A stretch of DNA of 64,000 nt from CAMDMI01 sp044379485 (lineage in GTDB: Bacteria > Bacteroidota > Bacteroidia > Cytophagales > Flexibacteraceae). This document shows, piece by piece, positions 18,490 to 25,918 of this stretch. The position numbers and the translations under genes were made by a program. Location: NCBI GenBank assembly GCA_044379485.1, contig JBIPOE010000004.1:1-64000 (forward strand). The letters run 5' to 3'. The notes beneath the pieces were generated by a model. It ran no database searches. It saw only the letters and a program-made list of their open reading frames with translations, and had not been told where the DNA came from. Positions within the stretch are counted from its first letter, which is position 1, and each line of letters opens with the position of its first letter.

Positions 18490-18945
18490 TTAATTTGAAA
18501 AGAATGAGAAGGCTATATCTTCAAAATCAGCATCTTGATTATAAAATTCAAGAACTTTTTTCTTGTTTGCTTCTCCAATATAGGAGTATGCAATACCTTC
18601 TTCAGAATCAATAACTAAATTGGTTAACCCATGTTCTGTTCTTCTAAAAAGAACCAATTCCATATCTTCCGTAAGCAAGTGCTTAAACCCCTTTAATCGT
18701 TCAGGGTCAATTACCCTTTTTATATAATCGAATGCTCCGAAGAGTTCTACCAAAATAAGGTTTTGGTAATTAGTTAGTTGGGGGTTTTCAAATTGAATAT
18801 TTTTAAGAAGACCTAGTACTTCTGTATCATAAGAAGGGTATAATGATTCCAACCCAGATTCAAAATATTCCTGATAAGTACTTCCTGCTGATTCACTTGA
18901 AAGCAATTCATCTCTTTTTTTTATGATGTCAAAATTGGTTTCCAT
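18490..18945 (-). CDS. Hypothetical protein, 151 residues
   Basis: A soluble, acidic protein with no recognised motif. Its ATG overlaps the stop of the TIGR04255-like gene (TAATG), and its stop lies 14 bp before the start of the IS-disrupted gene, so the three form an operon. This linkage suggests a partner of the TIGR04255 protein, but the function is unknown. Composition is AT-rich like its neighbours. Confidence 0.6.
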   Translation of the reverse strand: METNFDIIKKRDELLSSESAGSTYQEYFESGLESLYPSYDTEVLGLLKNIQFENPQLTNYQNLILVELFGAFDYIKRVIDPERLKGFKHLLTEDMELVLFRRTEHGLTNLVIDSEEGIAYSYIGEANKKKVLEFYNQDADFEDIAFSFFSN

Positions 18946-19670
18946 TAATTATATCTGTTTCTCGTTGTTTCTGTAATACACTCAAAAAAAATGCCGTTTT
19001 TGAGTTCTCTTAACTCTTGCGCAATCTCCTTTAATTTAGACTTATTTGGTGCGGTCCTAAACTTTTTAGTAAGGATTATATCCAGTACAACATATTGATT
19101 TTGATCTCGTTCAATTGTGGCGGTAACAACATTTGCATGCACCTCAGGATTTTCTCTGCACTTAAACCGTAAGTTTATTAGGCTATTATATTTCCTTTCT
19201 ACTTGAAATGGATGGATTGGATAAATCTTAAGTACCTCAGTAAGTGCTTCACCATCTTTCCTTTCAATCTCATTCAAGTAGCGAACTGATAATGAGGTAA
19301 CTGCTTTCTCACCTACTGTAACCTGAAACTCATCCCAAATGACTATGAATTGCTCCAAAAATTGCTCAAACTCACAATATTCTTTAATTGCATGAAATGA
19401 CATTTGTCCTCTCCGGATATGCAAATGTCGATTTTCACCAGCATTTCCAATTAGTAGCAAGCCCTCTGAGCGAAACTCAGACTTGGGGCTTTTTGTCCCC
19501 TCTATCTTAATTTCTGCTTCATATCCCTTATTCACCCTAGGAAACAAGGTTGCAATGTTTGGATTTTGAGCAAATTTCTCCAGTTGTGAGAATTCAACAC
19601 TTTCACTAAAGGAAACGGCAAGGATTGTCTCCTTAATGGGTGGATTTTTAAGCTTCTGATTTTCAGCCAT
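18945..19670 (-). CDS. TIGR04255 family protein
   Basis: From the ATG at 19670 the protein is 241 residues. It opens with MAENQKLKNPPIKETILAVS, then shows SVRYLNEIE near the middle and a final FFECITETTR. This pattern fits the sporadically distributed TIGR04255 family (usually about 250 residues), whose function is unknown. The frame continues upstream to 19820, but the extra 50 residues do not resemble the family and would make the protein too long. It is the first gene of a minus-strand operon whose last member was hit by the insertion sequence. Its patchy distribution and context suggest an accessory role. Confidence 0.65.
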   Translation of the reverse strand: MAENQKLKNPPIKETILAVSFSESVEFSQLEKFAQNPNIATLFPRVNKGYEAEIKIEGTKSPKSEFRSEGLLLIGNAGENRHLHIRRGQMSFHAIKEYCEFEQFLEQFIVIWDEFQVTVGEKAVTSLSVRYLNEIERKDGEALTEVLKIYPIHPFQVERKYNSLINLRFKCRENPEVHANVVTATIERDQNQYVVLDIILTKKFRTAPNKSKLKEIAQELRELKNGIFFECITETTRNRYN

Positions 19671-19887
19671 TAATGCAACGAAAGAAATATTCTTTACGCC
19701 CGTGCAGCTTTTTTTTCTTAAGGGTCGCAATGTATGTCCGACTTTTGAAAAACACAAATTTTCTACATCTTCAAAAAGCCTATTCTTATATCTACTATCC
19801 AATTTCTCAAGGCATTCCAAGACTTTGGTGTGATCGGAACTTTTCGTTTGAAACTTTTTAAGCCAAAAAAGATTTTCACCGCCATCC

Positions 19888-20859
19888 CTATTGCTGGTTC
19901 TCCAAAGCCCTTTGAAGGACTTCCTTGATCCAATCCCTCAGATGCTCTGGGCCCAATATTTTAATATCCGGTAGATGTTCCAGGATCTTCGCTTTCAATT
20001 CCCTGTTTACCACAAGAAACCATTCAAACTCAATTCCCCCTTCTACCTCCTTTGTTTTTTGAGAAGAATGCCAGGGCTTAGTCAAAACATATTGTGCCCT
20101 CGGATTGGAAATATAGGCCATTACCTTTTCCGGCATCCCTTCAGCCGAAACGCCAATCATATTTCGGAATAGTGCCTTAATGTCTGTAGTTTCGGTCAAA
20201 ATTAATGGCTCAGTCGCTGGCAATGGTTTGCTTGAAATCCGATCCAAAGCGAAGTTTTGATAGTTTCGGGTTTCCTTTTCCAATCCGATGAGGAACCAAC
20301 GTTTATTGTATTCTTTAAGCAAGATAGGCAGAACAATTCGCTCACTCTCATCAAATGTAAAGGGCTTATACCGAAAGCGAATCGTTCGCCGTTCCTGAAT
20401 ATACTTTATTAGGTCACCAAGCCATTTCTTTCCAGCATAGTTCACCTCTTCAAATTGTACAGCATCTATATTTTGCTTTTCCATCAGAACCGTCCGGTTC
20501 TGAAAGGCGAGAAATACTTTATCCAACTCGAGGAAGCTGGCTTTTGGAACTCGTATATACAATTGATAAAAGTATGACAACACCTCATCAACTTCATCAA
20601 AATCAATTCCTTCAATTGCCTCGAGGATTGTAAAGGGTTTGCTGTATTTGAAATTGGAATGCTTATTTCCTGGGGGAATGGGAGCCCCAAGATTCCGGAG
20701 AAATTGTATATCCGCCTTTACCATCCGTTCGTTTACTTCCAAACCCTTGTTTTCTAAAATGGTTGAAAGTTCCAAAGCAGATTTGGCCAATCCCTCCCGT
20801 AAAATACTGTGAATTAGAAAAATACGCTTTATCCGAAGATCGGAAACTTCACTTGCCAT
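19888..20859 (-). CDS. WYL-domain transcriptional regulator
   Basis: A 323-residue protein from the ATG at 20859; the frame extends to a TTG at 20886, but that would enter the operator repeat region. Residues about 1-70 form a winged helix-turn-helix (DLRIKRIFLIHSILREG onward). A WYL domain follows (RRTIRFRYKPF, ERIVLPILLKEYNKRWFLIG), then a C-terminal WCX-type domain. WYL regulators such as CapW and BrxR repress defence operons and may sense nucleic acid or nucleotide ligands. It is divergent from the RecD-like helicase and retron cluster across a promoter region carrying duplicated operator-like repeats, so it most likely controls that cluster and itself. Confidence 0.88.
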   Translation of the reverse strand: MASEVSDLRIKRIFLIHSILREGLAKSALELSTILENKGLEVNERMVKADIQFLRNLGAPIPPGNKHSNFKYSKPFTILEAIEGIDFDEVDEVLSYFYQLYIRVPKASFLELDKVFLAFQNRTVLMEKQNIDAVQFEEVNYAGKKWLGDLIKYIQERRTIRFRYKPFTFDESERIVLPILLKEYNKRWFLIGLEKETRNYQNFALDRISSKPLPATEPLILTETTDIKALFRNMIGVSAEGMPEKVMAYISNPRAQYVLTKPWHSSQKTKEVEGGIEFEWFLVVNRELKAKILEHLPDIKILGPEHLRDWIKEVLQRALENQQ

Positions 20860-20891
20860 GTTTTGATACAATAAATTTTGGTGCAATAACG

Positions 20892-20923
20892 CTCAAATAC
20901 ATCAAATGTGCATATGACGTTTC
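20892..20923. promoter_or_regulatory. Operator-like repeat, copy 1 (WYL promoter side)
   Basis: The sequence CTCAAATACATCAAATGTG followed five bases later by GAC matches copy 2 at 21010 in 17 of the first 19 positions, with GAC at the same spacing. It includes an imperfect palindrome ACAT-CAA-ATGT. It lies 33 bp upstream of the WYL start codon. A binding site for the WYL regulator is inferred. Confidence 0.55.
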
Positions 20924-21009
20924 TTAAAGAATCAAGTACACTACTTCTTTGCATCCGAAACGACAGACAAGCGACAAAAAACGAAATATAAAAAGTCAAA
21001 AATAAAAGC

Positions 21010-21042
21010 CTCAAATACTTCAAATATGTACTCGACAATTTC
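21010..21042. promoter_or_regulatory. Operator-like repeat, copy 2 (helicase promoter side)
   Basis: The sequence CTCAAATACTTCAAATATG with downstream GAC is the direct repeat of the copy at 20892. It ends 31 bp before the preferred helicase start at 21074, which argues against the earlier ATG at 21026 inside the repeat. The two copies frame the divergent promoter region. Confidence 0.55.
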
Positions 21043-21073
21043 CAACACCACTTCAACCACACACATTTGCAAC

Positions 21074-22459
21074 ATGAACGACGAAACTATGGAGAATCAG
21101 GAAATGACATTGGTAGAAAACAAAACCATTTTTGACTATTTGCCCTTTGCCCCAACAATGGAGCAAAAGAAGGCACTTTATGAAATTTCAGAATTTGTCG
21201 ACAAGGAAAACGATTCTGATTTTTATATCCTGGCTGGAGCCGCAGGTACTGGCAAAACTTCCATGCTAAAGGCGGTAGTGGAATACCTGGTCCAAGAGGA
21301 ATTTGGTCTATACTTATGTGCGCCCACAGCACAGGCAGCAAAAGTATTAGCCAGTAAAACAGGCCATATTGCCCAAACCATCCAGAAGGTAATTTACAAT
21401 ACCAAATTCACTGAAATGGGTCAGGTCCAATTTTTGAAAAAACAGAATGACCTCAAAGCCTATACTGTTTTTTTGGTAGATGAAGCATCAATGGTTAGTG
21501 ACGTCACCAATCCAGGGATGTTTAGTGCCCCCAATGGTCTTCTCACAGATTTGATTGATTTTGTGAAGGCTGGCAACAGCAAGAATAAAATTATTTTTAT
21601 AGGGGATAGATACCAGCTCCCACCAGTAAATGAGTCTATCAAAGCCTTGGACCCAGAATACCTTTCAAGGACATTTAAATTGGAATCAAAGTACACCTAT
21701 ATGACTGAAGTTAAAAGGCAGGGCAATGGCTCAGAGGTGTTAAATTTTGCCAATGCAATTCGGGCAAAAAAAGATGCAGGTTTACCTTTAATAGGGTTTC
21801 CAGGATTTCATTTTCCAGGATTTGGAGCAATTGTAACAAGATTCAAAAATCTTTTTTCGCTTGAAAATCCCGAAAGTGTTGTTTACATAGCGGCAACCAA
21901 TCGAAATGTAAATTATTTCAATGGTGCCATAAGAGTCGCTTTGGGAAAATCCGGGAAAATCGCAGTTGGAGATTTTGTTTTATTGGATGAAACCATGATT
22001 TACGAAAATCAGCAATTTCCCAAAGGTGAAAGAGGAGTAGTTGTTGAATTGGGGTCAATCGAGACGAAGGCTGATCTTTCTTTTGTTTTTGCAGCTGTGG
22101 AGTTTAGAAATTCAGAAGGAAACCCTATCCTTGTACGAAAAAAGGTTATGCTGGATTGGATTACCGAAGAGAGGGACGGTCTTTCTATGGGATTGCTCCG
22201 TGGTTTAGCTGCAGAGCGAAACAGAGAAAATCCGACTTACAGAGACTCCCAACGAATTTGGGACGATGAATATTTGTCTGCCCTCCGGCTAAGATTTGCC
22301 TATGGAATCACTTGCCATAAAGCACAAGGAAGCGAGTGGGATCACGTATTGATTCATCCCTGGTTCAGAGCCGATGACCATGCCTATCTTTACACAGCCA
22401 TTACCCGGGCTAGAAAATCGGTAGCAAGTTTTTATTCATCAAAACCATCCAGAATATAA
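21074..22459 (+). CDS. RecD-like SF1 DNA helicase
   Basis: A 461-residue superfamily 1B helicase of the RecD2/Dda type. Walker A is LAGAAGTGKTSM (K about 61), motif Ia CAPTAQAAKVL, motif II VFLVDEASMVSD, motif III IFIGDRYQLPPV, and the C-terminal UvrD_C2-like part shows YGITCHKAQGSEWD and YTAITRARKSV. Such enzymes move 5'-3' on single-stranded DNA. The ATG at 21074 is chosen because the ATG at 21026 lies inside an operator-like repeat. It ends 65 bp before the retron RNA and runs in the same direction, so it may belong to the retron cluster. Confidence 0.88.
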   Translation: MNDETMENQEMTLVENKTIFDYLPFAPTMEQKKALYEISEFVDKENDSDFYILAGAAGTGKTSMLKAVVEYLVQEEFGLYLCAPTAQAAKVLASKTGHIAQTIQKVIYNTKFTEMGQVQFLKKQNDLKAYTVFLVDEASMVSDVTNPGMFSAPNGLLTDLIDFVKAGNSKNKIIFIGDRYQLPPVNESIKALDPEYLSRTFKLESKYTYMTEVKRQGNGSEVLNFANAIRAKKDAGLPLIGFPGFHFPGFGAIVTRFKNLFSLENPESVVYIAATNRNVNYFNGAIRVALGKSGKIAVGDFVLLDETMIYENQQFPKGERGVVVELGSIETKADLSFVFAAVEFRNSEGNPILVRKKVMLDWITEERDGLSMGLLRGLAAERNRENPTYRDSQRIWDDEYLSALRLRFAYGITCHKAQGSEWDHVLIHPWFRADDHAYLYTAITRARKSVASFYSSKPSRI

Positions 22460-22524
22460 GAACTTTTGCAATTATTTGATTGACATGAACACCAACTAAA
22501 CCAATATGAAAGACTAAAAAGCAT

Positions 22525-22688
22525 AACACCTGCCGGATGGATTTGATCTTCGCCTTCGCGTTTCGCAAGGTCTGAAAGAAAGGTTCTTTCCTTTCCCATC
22601 CTGGGTCAGCTAAAGCTGATAACCTCAACCATACGCATAAAGCGATTTAGATTTATGTTTTATGGATTTAGAAACCCCGGCAGGTGTT
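22525..22688 (+). ncRNA. Retron msr-msd non-coding RNA locus
   Basis: Perfect 12-bp inverted repeat a1/a2: AACACCTGCCGG at 22525-22536 and CCGGCAGGTGTT at 22677-22688. Between them lie four hairpins: 22553-22570 (CCTT/AAGG with GCG/CGC, one bulged C), 22578-22595 (GAAAGG/CCTTTC), 22606-22619 (TCAGC/GCTGA) and 22629-22665 (CCATA/TATGG plus CATAAA/TTTATG). Three short msr-like stems followed by one longer msd-like stem, enclosed by a1/a2 and placed just before a retron reverse transcriptase, is the standard retron layout. The branching guanosine and exact msd ends cannot be fixed by eye. A run of six T follows a2. Confidence 0.8.
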
Positions 22689-22711
22689 GCTTTTTTAAAC
22701 TAGATAAACTT

Positions 22712-25084
22712 ATGACCGACCAGATCAGACATATTTGCCACAACCTCGAGGACCTCAAAGGTCTGGAAGAGCTGTATCAGCTCCTCTTTGAGCGATACGC
22801 AACCCGCCTGGGCTGGAAAAAACCGGTCAGTAAAAAGCTGCTATACTATGTGCTGAAGAATCGGGATTCGCTTTACACCGAGTTCCACATTCAGAAAAAG
22901 AGCAAGGCCCTGCGCACCATTTCGGCACCCAAAGCACCGCTCAAGCGGGTGCAGAAACTCACCGCCGAACTGCTCACCGAACTGGCTCCCAAGCACCCTA
23001 GCGCCCACGGCTTTCTGCCGGGCCGGTCAATTACCGGAAATGCTGCAGCCCATGCCGGAAGTCCTTTTGTTCTCAACATCGACTTGGAAAATTTCTTCCC
23101 TTCCATTCCTGCGGGCAGGATTTACGGTGTTCTATCCCGAGGAAGTCTAAAGTTTTCCCCGAAGCTGGCTTTTTTCGTTACCCGAATATGCACACTGAAG
23201 GATGCACTCCCCCAAGGCTCTCCTGCCTCACCCATTCTCTCCAACCTGGTTTGTTGGTTTCTCGATAACCGCCTCCGTGGTCTGGTAGAGCAATATGATG
23301 TCATTTACAGCCGCTATGCTGACGACCTTACATTTTCCTCTGAGCGACCATTTCCCGATGCATTTCTTGGCAAGCTGGATGAAATCATCAAAGCCGAAAA
23401 TTTCAGTGTAAACCACAAAAAGGTAAGGCTGCAGAAAGCCAATGTATGCCAGGAAGTTACTGGTCTTGTGGTAAATGAAAAGGTAAACCTTCGGCGTGAA
23501 TACATCAGGGAAATCCGTGCCATGCTGCACAACTGGGATGTTCTGGGTTATGATGTAGCGCAGCAAAAGTTTCTGGAAAACTATTTCCCGAAAAAGGCCA
23601 AAGGAAAATCAGAACTGAAAAATGTGCTGGCTGGCAAGCTACATTTCTTCCGTATGGTGCGGGGAGTAGAAGACCTCGAATACCAGCGTTACTTAAGCCA
23701 ATTTAAAAGGCTGTCGGATGGTAATTTTACCTCAGAGAAAAAGCAAACGGAGCTAATGGAATTTCCCATTCTCCACGAACCAAGGAAAGTGGTGGCTTTT
23801 CTACGGCAGTTCCGTACCGTCAACGACTCCGGCTTTCGGGAATTGCTTCATGATCCTGATACATCCGACTTCGATTTCCTGGCCAACATGGAAAAGGTAA
23901 ATGCCGCCATGCCCAGCCTGAAAGAAGTGCTTACGGCTTCCTTGTACCGGAAACTCCACAATTTTGTTGAGGTCTACAACAAACACGGAATACCCTATTT
24001 CAAAGAAACCGGTTGTCTGCCAATTCGGGGCAAACGCGGAAAAGTATCCCGAGAGGCAACATCGGCTGAAGTGATGAAGCAGCTTGAGATTGAAGAGGAA
24101 AGGGAGAGAAATAGCAGAATTATGGTTCCCCCAGACACTCATGAAGTAAATGCCATTCCGAAACATATCTTTGAAAAGATGATTCCGAAAATGTTTGTTC
24201 AAAAAAAGGAAAACCCGAAGCCTTCTGAAAAAGATGATGCTGCAGAAGTTCCGGATGAAATAGTCGAACAGATGTTTGTAGAAATGGATCGTCAGGAAAG
24301 TCTGCAAAATGATAATTTCGATATCCCAGATGATGTTTTTGAAAAAATGGAAAATACAGGAGATGATTTCTTCGATATCCCCTCGCAAGAAGAGATAAAC
24401 TCCATTTTACAAAAGGCCTTTGGAGCTGAAACAGAATTCCCTGATTCTTCTGATGATGCTGCGGAGAAAAAAAAGAGTGTTTTGGGCCTTAGAACTATGA
24501 GGCCGGGAATATTCCCTTCCCAGCCGGTCACACGGCAGGCATTTATTTTCCGCTCACAGATCAGGGTTGGCACCGATTATTTTCACGACCTCATCCTGGT
24601 CAATGCACTGAAGCCTGTGATATTGCAATTGAACTCAAACGGCAATGTGCACGTTGCCTATGAGCAGAAAGAAGATGAGTTTGCCGTACACTGCACCTTT
24701 TTTACCGACAGCTGGCAAGTGCGCAATGCGATAGTAATTCTGCTACGTGACCTTGCCCTCAACCCGGCCTATGCACCGGAAGGAAGCAACAGGAGTATTT
24801 TCCTGCGTTCGGCCACGGTACAGCCCAATCCGAAAAAAAAGACGTTCTGCACCAACATTTACCTCCGGCTAGAAGAGGGTAAAGCAGATATGACAGAGCT
24901 AAAAAAGAACAGCGCCGTGCAGAGAGCCGCTGGCCGCCTGAAGAACCTCGGCGACTGGTCTGTTCTACTGGGGCGGGAAGGCAAAACTGAACAGCACTTT
25001 CTGCTCGAGAGCCCGGATGCTTTTCCTCACCAGCTACCTTATCAGGAAGGGCTTACCCATAAATTAACCTTTTTTCAAAGCTAA
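22712..25084 (+). CDS. Retron reverse transcriptase with long C-terminal extension
   Basis: A 790-residue protein. Residues 1-330 are a retron RT: NAAAH (110-114, motif X), FVLNIDLENFFPS (domain 3), PQGSPASP (167-174), catalytic YADD (202-205) and VTG (249-251, motif Y). Such enzymes copy the msd into msDNA primed from a branching G in msr. The ATG at 22712 is preferred because the upstream start at 22655 lies inside the RNA. Residues about 480-565 hold four short related segments (IPKHIFEKM, VPDEIVEQM, IPDDVFEKM, IPSQEEINS) in acidic sequence, and residues about 600-790 form a separate domain I do not recognise. Most retron RTs end near 300-350 residues, so the extension is unusual. GC content is clearly higher than that of neighbouring genes. 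Confidence 0.9.
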   Translation: MTDQIRHICHNLEDLKGLEELYQLLFERYATRLGWKKPVSKKLLYYVLKNRDSLYTEFHIQKKSKALRTISAPKAPLKRVQKLTAELLTELAPKHPSAHGFLPGRSITGNAAAHAGSPFVLNIDLENFFPSIPAGRIYGVLSRGSLKFSPKLAFFVTRICTLKDALPQGSPASPILSNLVCWFLDNRLRGLVEQYDVIYSRYADDLTFSSERPFPDAFLGKLDEIIKAENFSVNHKKVRLQKANVCQEVTGLVVNEKVNLRREYIREIRAMLHNWDVLGYDVAQQKFLENYFPKKAKGKSELKNVLAGKLHFFRMVRGVEDLEYQRYLSQFKRLSDGNFTSEKKQTELMEFPILHEPRKVVAFLRQFRTVNDSGFRELLHDPDTSDFDFLANMEKVNAAMPSLKEVLTASLYRKLHNFVEVYNKHGIPYFKETGCLPIRGKRGKVSREATSAEVMKQLEIEEERERNSRIMVPPDTHEVNAIPKHIFEKMIPKMFVQKKENPKPSEKDDAAEVPDEIVEQMFVEMDRQESLQNDNFDIPDDVFEKMENTGDDFFDIPSQEEINSILQKAFGAETEFPDSSDDAAEKKKSVLGLRTMRPGIFPSQPVTRQAFIFRSQIRVGTDYFHDLILVNALKPVILQLNSNGNVHVAYEQKEDEFAVHCTFFTDSWQVRNAIVILLRDLALNPAYAPEGSNRSIFLRSATVQPNPKKKTFCTNIYLRLEEGKADMTELKKNSAVQRAAGRLKNLGDWSVLLGREGKTEQHFLLESPDAFPHQLPYQEGLTHKLTFFQS

Positions 25085-25087
25085 GAA

Positions 25088-25918
25088 ATGAATAAACCCA
25101 TTCTAATCATAGACGAAAAACCATTTCTGAGTCATGATAATGTGGCGAGGGAAGCCTACAGATTGCTCCGGGAAAGACTGGTTCAATTTGGTGGTATAGA
25201 AGTAGTTGAATTTGCCTGGGAGAATGATCCTGATTGGATTCTTCCGGAAATTCCCTCGCCGGGATTTTCAGAACTTGTGGAAGGCAGAAAGTTCATTTTT
25301 ACCCATAACAGCTATCCGGATTCCAAAGATCCCCACCCGTTATTTCCTGATAAAAGAATTAATGAATTCAGAAAAGCCATTGAGGGCAAAGCAGAGTTGA
25401 TCCGGTTCAGCGGTCACATGGGAATGAGGGGATTATCAGCTTCGGAATTTGAAAGCTATCAACATAAAGGGACACGACCAGCTATTCTATTAATAAAAGG
25501 AGATTACCGTATTTACCGGGATGAGCTATATTCCAATCTGGATATTTTCGTCAGGCACATCCTGAAGAATGATTTCCGGGAGCCGTTTTTTCAACTCCTT
25601 CAGAATGGTCAGAATGCCTTTCATATGGTAGCATTAAGCCTTTTAAATAGTATCAAAAAAACCATCTTCACTGAGAAAAAGTCAATTCTAAACTCAGTTG
25701 CTGAAAGACACGAAAAGATTCCAGTTCCAGGCTGGAATAGCCAGATTGGGGACAGCAGATTCGAAGAAATTCTCAGGTTAACCGGCAAACCGGAATCAGA
25801 CCTGATAAAAGCTCGGAACTGGATACAGGACAGAAAGATTCGTTACAATTCACCTGCAGATTATTTGTCAGATATTGAAAAAGTCATTGAAAAAATCAAA
25901 GAAAGACCTCTGATATGA
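25088..25918 (+). CDS. Retron-linked hypothetical protein, 276 residues
   Basis: Begins 3 bp after the RT stop and overlaps the next gene by ATGA, so it is surely co-expressed. The N-terminus (KPILIIDEKPFLSHDNVARE) starts like a receiver or Rossmann-type strand, but no phosphorylation-site pattern follows. KFIFTHNSYPD and RPAILLIKGDYRIYRDEL are alternating strand-like segments, and the C-terminal 90 residues are helical. I do not recognise the family. Its place directly after the RT makes it a candidate effector or adaptor of the retron system. Confidence 0.7.
   Translation: MNKPILIIDEKPFLSHDNVAREAYRLLRERLVQFGGIEVVEFAWENDPDWILPEIPSPGFSELVEGRKFIFTHNSYPDSKDPHPLFPDKRINEFRKAIEGKAELIRFSGHMGMRGLSASEFESYQHKGTRPAILLIKGDYRIYRDELYSNLDIFVRHILKNDFREPFFQLLQNGQNAFHMVALSLLNSIKKTIFTEKKSILNSVAERHEKIPVPGWNSQIGDSRFEEILRLTGKPESDLIKARNWIQDRKIRYNSPADYLSDIEKVIEKIKERPLI

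Noticed and set aside
19671..19820. 50-residue N-terminal extension of the TIGR04255-like protein
   Set aside because: The extension does not resemble the family and the internal ATG at 19670 starts right at the conserved region.
22525..22696. Plain terminator of the RecD-like helicase gene
   Set aside because: The arms are 140 nt apart with ordered hairpins between them; this fits a retron RNA far better, though end-of-transcription activity is not excluded.
22525..25084. Group II intron with its maturase
   Set aside because: The RT lacks maturase and endonuclease parts, and the NAxxH and VTG motifs plus the a1/a2 RNA locus fit a retron.
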